The notes below the pieces were generated by a model. It had not been told where the DNA came from, ran no database searches, and saw nothing but the letters and a program-made list of their open reading frames with translations. DNA of 19,536 nt from an uncultured Fidelibacterota bacterium (GTDB taxonomy: Bacteria; Fidelibacterota; Marinisomatia; Marinisomatales; UBA1611): contig CALCSS010000177.1 of assembly GCA_937893835.1 (NCBI GenBank), positions 1 through 19,536 of the forward strand, given 5' to 3'. The translations under genes and the position numbers were made by a program. This document shows positions 1 through 6,785 of this stretch, one piece after another; position 1 is the first letter of the stretch; every line of letters starts with the position of its first letter.

Positions 1-1268
1 ATGATATGAACCATGCTCATGTACAGCCTACAGGTGAATATCATTACCACGGCATTCCAGAACTCCTTATCGACCTTTTAGGAGATGACCAAAGTATAAC
101 TCTTGTTGGGTGGGCCTCAGATGGTTTTCCTGTATATGCAAGATATGGTTATTCTGATGCGAATGACCCCAACAGTGATGTTATATCTCTCCAGCCAAGT
201 TGGAGATTGAAAACCGAGCCAGGTGAAGGACGTCCAGATACCTTAACTGCTTTAGAAGGTGGTCCAGGGCAAGGAACAATTTATCCCAATATTCCAATTC
301 CAATGGGAGCCTTTACCCAAGATTTTGAATATGAAGATGGTTATGGGGATTTAGATGAATGTAATGGAAGAATAGGGGTGACCCCTGAATTTCCTGAAGG
401 TATCTATTATTATATGGTCACTGATGAATTCCCATTTTTCTCAAGATGTCTAAAAGGTGACTTCGCTGGTGGCGGAGGAGATGATATAGTTGATTGTGAT
501 GAGGTTCCTCCGGGAGCGCCCTGCTGTGGGGATGGGATTTGTGGTGGTCCAGAGACCGAGGTTAATTGCCCAGAAGATTGTGCCTCGGGGAACACTGGTC
601 CTTCGCTTATTAATTTCTCTATATATGCAGATACGGTCAATACCGGTCAAGAGCCTGTTAACGTTGGTTATGTAATAGAAGCGGAAGATAGTGATAATTA
701 TTTATCTACCTATACCCTTCGACTGATAATCAATGGTGGTCCAATAAATGGAGGGGAAATATTGGAAAGCTCCGGTGATTTTAATGCCGGCTTAATGTCA
801 TCTTCCATTGCTGGCGTTATAGAAATACCCATGGGCTCAACTGAAGGTCAATGGAATATTAGAATTATCTTAAGGGACGATCTTGATGCTGTTACAAATA
901 TTGGTCCAAATGATCTAGAGAGTTTAAATTTTCAAAATTATATCTACGTTGACAATTCAATACTAGGTCAAATAGTAGATAATATCCCTATGCAATACTC
1001 TTTAAATCAAAATTACCCCAATCCATTCAATCCTATCACTACAATTGGCTATATAATTCCCAAAGATGGAATAGTGAATATCACAATATTTGATATGATG
1101 GGTAAAGAGGTAAATACAATACTGAATAGGCCACAAACTGCAGGATATAGATCTATTCAATGGAATGCTACGAATGATCAGGGTGACCCAGTTTCAGCAG
1201 GTATTTATCTTTATAGAATAAGAGCCAGGGATTTTATTCAAACTAAGAAAATGATCCTCCTTAAATAA
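1..1268 (+). CDS. Secreted YHYH-domain protein with T9SS sorting domain (5' end outside window)
   Basis: The reading frame is open from the left edge; the first ATG (position 6) falls inside the YHYH domain, so the true start lies upstream. Counting from that ATG: a YHYH motif at residues 12-15 and WASDGFPVYARYGY at 36-49 mark a YHYH-family domain over about residues 1-150. A cysteine cluster follows (C164, C173, C174, C179, C188, C192; the CCGDGIC...CPEDC style seen in secreted FCB proteins), then a beta-rich stretch (about 200-315). A C-terminal T9SS domain starts near 331, with NYPNPFNP at 336-343 and the closing pattern GIYLYRIRA...KKMILLK. The product is inferred to be exported across the outer membrane and anchored or released there. 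The biochemical role of YHYH proteins is unclear to me. A rho-independent terminator lies 22 bases after the stop. Confidence 0.85.
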   Translation, partial: DMNHAHVQPTGEYHYHGIPELLIDLLGDDQSITLVGWASDGFPVYARYGYSDANDPNSDVISLQPSWRLKTEPGEGRPDTLTALEGGPGQGTIYPNIPIPMGAFTQDFEYEDGYGDLDECNGRIGVTPEFPEGIYYYMVTDEFPFFSRCLKGDFAGGGGDDIVDCDEVPPGAPCCGDGICGGPETEVNCPEDCASGNTGPSLINFSIYADTVNTGQEPVNVGYVIEAEDSDNYLSTYTLRLIINGGPINGGEILESSGDFNAGLMSSSIAGVIEIPMGSTEGQWNIRIILRDDLDAVTNIGPNDLESLNFQNYIYVDNSILGQIVDNIPMQYSLNQNYPNPFNPITTIGYIIPKDGIVNITIFDMMGKEVNTILNRPQTAGYRSIQWNATNDQGDPVSAGIYLYRIRARDFIQTKKMILLK

Positions 1269-1289
1269 ACTAAAGTATTAAACATCTAG

Positions 1290-1311
1290 CCCCACATTAG
1301 TGGGGTTTTTT
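1290..1311 (+). terminator. Rho-independent terminator
   Basis: A perfect 6-bp stem CCCCAC/GTGGGG closes a 4-base ATTA loop and runs directly into six T residues. It sits just downstream of the YHYH-protein stop codon and separates it from the next gene set. Confidence 0.9.
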
Positions 1312-1357
1312 GTTTGTGGGAGGATGGGTACATTTATAGTATAAGATTTAAGAATTG

Positions 1358-2602
1358 ATGAAAAACATAGAATATGATCTGGTCATTATGGGAGCAACTG
1401 GTTTCACCGGGAAATTAGTTGTTGAATATTTGATAAAAAATTATGGTGTCGAGAATGAAGAATTCACTTGGGCCATAGCTGGGAGAGATAAAAATAAGTT
1501 AGAAAGAGTACGGTCTTCTTTTAAGGATCTAGACTCTAATTCAAATAATATCCCAACCCTTGTCGTTGACAGTCATGATCCTATTTTATTAGACAAAATG
1601 ACATCCATTAGTCGTTTAGTGATAAGCACAGTTGGTCCGTATTTAAAATTTGGTGAAGCTCTAGTTGAGTCTTGTGTCAAGAACAGTACGCATTACTGCG
1701 ACCTGACTGGTGAAGTTCCTTTTATTAGGGAATCGATCGATTCATTTGATTTAAAAGCTAAAAAGAATAATTGCCGTATCATTCATAGTTGTGGGTTTGA
1801 TTCCATCCCCTCAGACATCGGTGTTCTTTTACTTCAAATGGATTCTTTGAAAAGATTCAATGAACCTTGCGATGAGGTAAATCTTTATGTCCGCTCGATC
1901 CGTGGTGGTCTTAGTGGAGGGACAATCGCGAGCATGATCAACATTTCCAATTACATGCGCTCCAATCCTGAAGATCAAAACTTATTGAAAAGTCCCTTTT
2001 CTTTGAATCCAAGGGACAGTGTAAAAAAAAATACCCGGCAACCCAATCTTAAAAGTGTCAAATGGAATGATCATATTCAACGATGGGTCTGTCCTTTTAT
2101 CATGTCAGGGATAAATACAAGAATAGTAAGGCGTACAAATGCCATTACGGATCATCGATACGGAATTGATTTTAGATACAGTGAGGCATCCTCATTTAAA
2201 AAAGGCCTAACAGGTTTTTTTAGAGCGATGGTCATGTTTATTGGACTAGTGATCATTCAAATATCTCTCAACGTTCGACCATTATTATGGTGTCTTAGAA
2301 AATTCAGTCTTCCATCACCAGGAGAGGGGCCCTCAAAAGAGACAAGGGATAATGGTTTTTTTAAACTGGATATAATTGGATCAATGGATGATATAAAAAA
2401 GATAAGTCTAACTGTCACTGGTGATAGCGACCCGGGATATTCAGCGACTGCTAAAATGATAACAGAGTCTGCCTTAAGTGTTTTGTTAGATCAAGATAGG
2501 ATCCCTAAAGTTCATGGGGTATTGACACCGGCCTCTGGAATTGGAGTCGTACTTGCCGAGCGTTTAAAGGATAAAGGAATCAATTTTAGTATAAATGAAT
2601 AA
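1358..2602 (+). CDS. Saccharopine dehydrogenase-like / trans-acting enoyl reductase family oxidoreductase
   Basis: The N-terminus holds a Rossmann nucleotide-binding motif (GATGFTG at residues 12-18) followed by the AGRDKNKL element typical of the saccharopine dehydrogenase NADP-binding family. HSCGFDSIPSD in the middle and GGLSGGTIAS further on match the 400-residue 'trans-acting enoyl reductase / saccharopine dehydrogenase-like' family (SCCPDH type), not true lysine-pathway enzymes. A hydrophobic stretch near residues 285-310 suggests membrane association, common in this group. Length (414 aa) is normal. I chose the ATG at 1358; a TTG directly before it is also possible, and neither has a strong ribosome binding site. 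The 3' end overlaps the next gene by 8 bases. The substrate is unknown. Confidence 0.8.
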   Translation: MKNIEYDLVIMGATGFTGKLVVEYLIKNYGVENEEFTWAIAGRDKNKLERVRSSFKDLDSNSNNIPTLVVDSHDPILLDKMTSISRLVISTVGPYLKFGEALVESCVKNSTHYCDLTGEVPFIRESIDSFDLKAKKNNCRIIHSCGFDSIPSDIGVLLLQMDSLKRFNEPCDEVNLYVRSIRGGLSGGTIASMINISNYMRSNPEDQNLLKSPFSLNPRDSVKKNTRQPNLKSVKWNDHIQRWVCPFIMSGINTRIVRRTNAITDHRYGIDFRYSEASSFKKGLTGFFRAMVMFIGLVIIQISLNVRPLLWCLRKFSLPSPGEGPSKETRDNGFFKLDIIGSMDDIKKISLTVTGDSDPGYSATAKMITESALSVLLDQDRIPKVHGVLTPASGIGVVLAERLKDKGINFSINE

Positions 2603-3437
2603 AATGATCCATCAATGTTTGCTTGGCATATTCATCATGTCTTCCATTTCATCCGATTCCCATCCTCAACCCCAATCCATAATGTCTTATAACATAAGGT
2701 ATGATAACAATTGGGATGTGAAAAATAGTTGGTCAATACGGAAAAAGAAGGTCGTTCAGATATTTGATCAATATTCACCTTCCATCATAGGTATTCAGGA
2801 AGGATTGATCGATCAGGTACAATACATAGACAGTTGTCTTACAAATTATGACTATGTGGGAGTTGGAAGAGATGATGGCAAGGAGCGCGGGGAATTTTGT
2901 GTGATATATTTTGATACGACCCAGTATGCTGTATCAAGACATTCTACGTTCTGGCTTTCTGAGACCCCTGATACCATATCTGTTGGATGGGATGCTGCAC
3001 TTGAAAGGATCTGCACATACGGCTTGTTCAAGGATAGGAAGACTGCTAAGGAATTTTGGGTTTTCAATACTCATTTTGATCATATGGGTTCCATGGCAAG
3101 AGAGCGATCATCGGGATTGATCCTAGATAGGATCAATAAGGTCAATCACCGATCCCTGCCTGTAATAGTCATGGGCGACTTCAATTCAGTCCCTGATAGC
3201 CCGCCTATAAATACAATAAGAACTGAAATGAGTGACGCACTAAAGATCTCCCTGGAAGAATTGCAGGGTCCAATAGGTACATTCAATGGCTTTGATCCAG
3301 ACCTGCCCATAGAAAGAAGGATCGATTATATTTTTACCAGAGATATTAAAGTACTTTCCTACATGCATATTAATGATAGACTAAATAACAATAGACATAT
3401 ATCAGATCATTTACCTGTAATGATCAAAATTCAATAA
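2595..3437 (+). CDS. Exported endonuclease/exonuclease/phosphatase family protein
   Basis: Full-length EEP fold (280 aa). The metal and catalytic signatures are in order: N33 in SYNIRYDN, E69 in IGIQEG, H160 in NTHFDH, D195/N197 in MGDFNS, D244 in RRIDYIF, and the D271-H272 pair in SDHLP. The first 20 or so residues are hydrophobic and end in a small-residue region, consistent with a signal peptide and periplasmic or extracellular action. A second ATG at 2604 is an alternative start. It overlaps the upstream oxidoreductase by 8 bases and the downstream EEP paralogue by one base (TAATG), so translation is probably coupled. The fold does not tell phosphodiesterase, nuclease and phosphatase apart; the target (nucleic acid, sugar phosphate or lipid) is unknown. 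Confidence 0.82.
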   Translation: MNKMIHQCLLGIFIMSSISSDSHPQPQSIMSYNIRYDNNWDVKNSWSIRKKKVVQIFDQYSPSIIGIQEGLIDQVQYIDSCLTNYDYVGVGRDDGKERGEFCVIYFDTTQYAVSRHSTFWLSETPDTISVGWDAALERICTYGLFKDRKTAKEFWVFNTHFDHMGSMARERSSGLILDRINKVNHRSLPVIVMGDFNSVPDSPPINTIRTEMSDALKISLEELQGPIGTFNGFDPDLPIERRIDYIFTRDIKVLSYMHINDRLNNNRHISDHLPVMIKIQ

Positions 3438-4528
3438 TGATCCTTACAATGGGAATAGTGTGTGCCATTATTCAAAGAAATTCAAGTAGGATCACTTATT
3501 CAATATTATTATTGGTCGGGACCTTATTTTCCCAAGATCTGGAAGACCTGTCCTTTGGTGATGATGTCTCACTCGACATAGCAACCTGGAACATTGAATG
3601 GTTTCCAAAGAATGATCAGACAACGGTCGACTACGTCTCAGACATCATTAACCATCTGAATCTAGATATTCTTGCCATTCAAGAAGTGGATGACACCGTC
3701 ATGTTCGATCAAATGCTAGATGACCTACCACTATATTCTGGCTATTATGAGTCAAGTTGGTTTGCAGGGCTAGCATATATCTATAACACAGAGTCAATAG
3801 AGATCAATGATATCTATGAGATCTATACGACCTCATCCTATTGGAATGCATTTCCTCGTTCCCCTATGGTAATGGATATCAATTTCATGGGTGAAAATTA
3901 TTTTATAATAAATAATCATTTCAAATGTTGTGGTGATGGTATACTCGATCCTGATGATACATCTGATGAGGAGAACAGAAGATATACGGCGATAAATCTG
4001 CTTAAAGAGTACATTGATGTCAATCTACCAGAGAGCAATGTCATTGTGTTGGGTGATCTGAATGATGATATAGCCGAGGCACCACCACATAATGTATTTC
4101 AAAATATTTTAAATGATTCCACAAACTATCGTTTTGCCGATCTTGAAATTGCCATGGGAAACAGCTCTGAATGGTCATTCCCCAATTGGCCATCACACCT
4201 TGACCATATTTTAATTACAGATGAACTCTTCAATGGGTTTAATGGTCTCGAAGTTCAGACAATAAAAATTGATGAATACCTTGATGGTGGTTGGAGTGAA
4301 TATGACCAAAACATTTCGGATCATAGACCAGTTGCGATAAAGATCGTTAATCTTGTCCCATCCTACGATATAAACGGTGATGGAACTATAAATGACTCTG
4401 ACCTTGTAATGTTAACTGCCTTTGTGATCAATGATGATGAATCAATCGATGTGGCAGATATCAATCAAGATTCCCTGGTTGATATCTTTGATTTGCTGCT
4501 TCTATCTGACTTTCTTCAAAATAACTAA
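3437..4528 (+). CDS. Secreted EEP-family hydrolase with C-terminal dockerin-like repeats
   Basis: A second EEP protein (363 aa), diverged from its neighbour. Signatures: WNIEWFP (N52), AIQEVDD (E83), NNHFKCC (H161), VLGDLNDD (D207, N209), HLDHILIT (D256) and SDHRPVA (D295-H296). A hydrophobic N-terminal segment at residues 19-31 (start possibly M5, position 3449) looks like a signal peptide ending before SQD. The C-terminal 55 residues hold two calcium-loop repeats, DINGDGTINDSD (311-322) and DINQDSLVDIFD (341-352), as in type I dockerin-like modules common in Marinimicrobia-type secreted proteins. There is no T9SS C-terminal domain, so the dockerin-like module may serve surface attachment. 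No terminator is obvious in the 103-base gap to the convergent Rrf2 gene. Confidence 0.82.
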   Translation: MILTMGIVCAIIQRNSSRITYSILLLVGTLFSQDLEDLSFGDDVSLDIATWNIEWFPKNDQTTVDYVSDIINHLNLDILAIQEVDDTVMFDQMLDDLPLYSGYYESSWFAGLAYIYNTESIEINDIYEIYTTSSYWNAFPRSPMVMDINFMGENYFIINNHFKCCGDGILDPDDTSDEENRRYTAINLLKEYIDVNLPESNVIVLGDLNDDIAEAPPHNVFQNILNDSTNYRFADLEIAMGNSSEWSFPNWPSHLDHILITDELFNGFNGLEVQTIKIDEYLDGGWSEYDQNISDHRPVAIKIVNLVPSYDINGDGTINDSDLVMLTAFVINDDESIDVADINQDSLVDIFDLLLLSDFLQNN

Positions 4529-4631
4529 GTTAGAAGATCTGACCTCAGGATAACGCTTTACCAAAGATCTTTCCCAAAAGCTCGTTCCACATTCACACAC
4601 TGAAAGGTGATCACTATAAAATATAATAGAA

Positions 4632-5069
4632 TTATTTTTTATTCATTATCCTACGTTTTTCAGTAACCCTTTTCGCCAGTTCTAATAAGTTCTCTGAACT
4701 GAGCATCTCTCGTATTGCACCTTTTATTGGTTTCCAGGTGTGATGAAGTGGGCATGGGGTCTCGTCACTGCAAAGATCTAATCCAATTGCGCACTTTTCG
4801 TTTTCAGGAGGAGGTCCGTCTATGGCATATACGATCTCATGCAGATAGATATCTTTTGGATTTCTTCCAAGGAAGATGCCCCCATTTCGACCTCTTTTGG
4901 CCTTGAGCAATCTGTGCTTTACCAAGGTCTGTACGATCTTGGCAAGGTATTGATGAGGAATATCATAAGCATCTGAGATCGTTGATACCATAGTGGGTTC
5001 ATCTGATCGATATTCGGTCAGATATATCATTGCTTGAATCCCATATTCTGCTGATTTGCTATAAAGCAT
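4632..5069 (-). CDS. Rrf2-family transcriptional regulator with candidate Fe-S cysteines
   Basis: The 145-aa product starts MLYSKSAEYGIQAM, the standard Rrf2 opening, followed by a winged helix (PHQYLAKIVQTLVKHRLLKAKRGRNGG, residues 38-64, split here only by description). Three cysteines at 93, 100 and 106 (C-x6-C-x5-C, ending in CPLHHTW) occupy the place where IscR, NsrR and RirA bind an iron-sulfur cluster. I chose ATG 5069; a TTG 36 bases upstream would add 12 residues unlike the family start. It is the last gene of the oxidase operon, 53 bases after the 65-aa gene. It may control this operon in response to NO, oxygen or Fe-S status; that is inference from position and family. Confidence 0.87.
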   Translation of the reverse strand: MLYSKSAEYGIQAMIYLTEYRSDEPTMVSTISDAYDIPHQYLAKIVQTLVKHRLLKAKRGRNGGIFLGRNPKDIYLHEIVYAIDGPPPENEKCAIGLDLCSDETPCPLHHTWKPIKGAIREMLSSENLLELAKRVTEKRRIMNKK

Positions 5070-5122
5070 AAAACGTATTTTAGATTTTCCAACTTTATTA
5101 AACAAGACTAATATATCTTATA

Positions 5123-5320
5123 TTATTCACTTGGATCTTGATTCCTCATATATACCATTAAGAGGCCAAATATTAAAAAAGGTAGACACACAAGAACGCC
5201 AAGTGGAATCAGTGCCATATTGATATTTGATGATGGATCTTGTGACGCGCAATAGGTACAGGCCACTGCCATGTCCATAAGAACAATTATTGAGAGTGCA
5301 GATCTTATTCTATCACCCAT
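5123..5320 (-). CDS. Small membrane protein at the end of the oxidase operon
   Basis: A 65-aa protein I do not recognise. It has two hydrophobic stretches (about residues 8-24 and 34-57) separated by a short polar loop, SQDPSSN. A C-x2-C pair (C21, C24) sits at the end of the first segment and a further cysteine at 45. The first segment could be a signal peptide or a membrane helix. Its start overlaps the end of the subunit IV-like gene by 16 bases, with a GAGG about 10 bases upstream, which supports coupled translation. Context suggests an accessory or small structural subunit of the oxidase. Confidence 0.6.
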   Translation of the reverse strand: MGDRIRSALSIIVLMDMAVACTYCASQDPSSNINMALIPLGVLVCLPFLIFGLLMVYMRNQDPSE

Positions 5321-5589
5321 TCGAATCTAGCCTCATATATCAGTCCCAATAAAAAGTATAACATCAATGGAATCGGGATAAATAAGATCTTCCGCAGGAT
5401 CCTCTCCTCAAAATACAGGTGCATGAACACATAGGCAACAAATGCCATTTTCAACAATGAAAGGGTGACCAATAGTCCAATCTGATTGAAACGAGGCATG
5501 TTCCAGTATGAGATGCCTATCTCTACGATCGTTATTATGGCTAGGTAGATGGTCGTCCTTATGTACATGGGTTTTGGGTTATTCTTCAT
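5305..5589 (-). CDS. Heme-copper oxidase subunit IV-like protein
   Basis: A 94-aa protein with three membrane segments. The elements ...LLKMAFVAYVFMHL (about residues 45-60) and the following helix match the prokaryotic cytochrome c oxidase subunit IV family (caa3 type, PF03626-like): KM/KA in the second helix, then VxxxFMHL. I chose ATG 5589 because AGGA lies about 7 bases upstream and the start then falls 8 bases after the subunit III stop; a longer reading from 5634 would overlap that gene by 37 bases. Subunit IV is thought to stabilise the complex. Confidence 0.8.
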   Translation of the reverse strand: MKNNPKPMYIRTTIYLAIITIVEIGISYWNMPRFNQIGLLVTLSLLKMAFVAYVFMHLYFEERILRKILFIPIPLMLYFLLGLIYEARFEWVIE

Positions 5590-5597
5590 AGTTTTTC

Positions 5598-6230
5598 CTA
5601 AATGAGATATATGATGGTAAATACCAGGATCCATACGAGATCGACAAAATGCCAGAATAGTCCAGCGATCTCTATGCGATCATAATATGCTTCTAGCCCA
5701 ACGCCCTTACTCACATTGAATAAGATAACTGACAAATAGATTACTCCAGTGAGCACGTGAAGACCGTGGAATGATGTGGTAGCATAGAAAGTGGATCCAT
5801 AGACTCCAGTGTTCCATGTGAGAGATGAGTGCCCAGAGAAACCCGCTTGAAGTAGGGCATTCTCCAATGCTGGACCCCCAACGATAAAATGTCCATATTC
5901 ATAGACCTGGATTCCCAAAAATGTGACCCCACCCAATATGGTAAGACTTAAGAATAATTTCAAGTTGTCAATATCTTTCGATCTTGCAGAATTAAGTGCA
6001 AGAACCATTGTGAAACTGCTTATGATCAGGAGGAAGGTATTAAATGACGTCAGGGGTATATTCAAAATCTCCCCCGCATTGGGCCAGAGATCCGTTCGAA
6101 GTCTTAGGTAGAGGCCTCCTGATAAGATAGTGGCAAATGTAAGCGCATCCATGACCAAAAAAAGCCACATCCCCAGTTTCCCTGTGGAAGCGTTGCCAAA
6201 TGGATCGTAGTTAGTGATTGTATGATTCAT
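5598..6230 (-). CDS. coxC: Heme-copper oxidase subunit III (first paralogue)
   Basis: A 210-aa integral membrane protein of the subunit III family. GKLGMWLFLVMDALTFA opens helix 1, an FLGIQVYEY element follows helix 3, ATTSFHGLHVLTG is the hallmark penultimate motif, and EIAGLFWHFVDLVWI forms the C-terminal helix. Length is typical for the short bacterial form. It begins 4 bases after the stop of the second subunit III gene with no strong ribosome binding site, which suggests translational coupling. Subunit III carries no redox centre and supports proton delivery and stability. Confidence 0.92.
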   Translation of the reverse strand: MNHTITNYDPFGNASTGKLGMWLFLVMDALTFATILSGGLYLRLRTDLWPNAGEILNIPLTSFNTFLLIISSFTMVLALNSARSKDIDNLKLFLSLTILGGVTFLGIQVYEYGHFIVGGPALENALLQAGFSGHSSLTWNTGVYGSTFYATTSFHGLHVLTGVIYLSVILFNVSKGVGLEAYYDRIEIAGLFWHFVDLVWILVFTIIYLI

Positions 6231-6233
6231 GAT

Positions 6234-6785
6234 CTACACCAAGGTGACAGTGAATAAGGTGACCCAGATCAAGCACAGAAAATGCCAAAATAGTCCAACA
6301 TTTTTTATTAGATCCAAGGATATTAACTCATTTGATAATGACTGAAGCCAATACAAGATGAACAATCCCGCGATCACATGAATCCCATGTGCTCCTGACA
6401 TCAAATAGACCATATCTGATAATTGACCAAAAGTAAATGGAATGCCTACGGTCACCAGCTCTGACCAGAGTAGCAGTTGACCACCAATAAAAAGTATTCC
6501 GGTCATAATCGCCCATAGTAACCAGATCTCATAATTGATCATCCTATCATTTTTATAATGAAACTTTGCGAGCATCATACTAATGCTGGAGAATATGATT
6601 ATCATTGTATTCACAACACCGATCATGATAGTATTCCCAGGCAAAGAGACCGAACTCATGAGACGAATTTTTAGTACGAAAAAGCTCGAAATGAATGTGC
6701 CAAACAGCATTACGATAGATACCATGGCAATGAGTATCCCAAAGGTTTTGGTAGTATGATCTATTCTTTGTATCACATTTGCCAT
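6234..6785 (-). CDS. Heme-copper oxidase subunit III paralogue
   Basis: A 183-aa protein of the same family as its neighbour but clearly diverged: MSGAHGIHVIAG corresponds to the FHGLHVLTG motif, and NVGLFWHFLCLIWVTLF to the final helix. Five membrane segments are visible. The start is set by a strong ribosome binding site (GGAGGT at 6792-6797, 6 bases before ATG) that lies inside the end of the subunit I gene, with a 13-base overlap. Tandem subunit III genes occur in some FCB-group oxidase loci. The two could form a split or heteromeric subunit III, or one may have a specialised role. Confidence 0.85.
   Translation of the reverse strand: MANVIQRIDHTTKTFGILIAMVSIVMLFGTFISSFFVLKIRLMSSVSLPGNTIMIGVVNTMIIIFSSISMMLAKFHYKNDRMINYEIWLLWAIMTGILFIGGQLLLWSELVTVGIPFTFGQLSDMVYLMSGAHGIHVIAGLFILYWLQSLSNELISLDLIKNVGLFWHFLCLIWVTLFTVTLV

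Noticed and set aside
4529..4631. Terminator between the convergent EEP and Rrf2 genes
   Set aside because: AGATCT occurs twice but no stable stem followed by a T-run is visible on either strand.
5598..5634. Upstream start at 5634 for the subunit IV-like gene
   Set aside because: It would overlap subunit III by 37 bases; ATG 5589 has a ribosome binding site and the expected family start.
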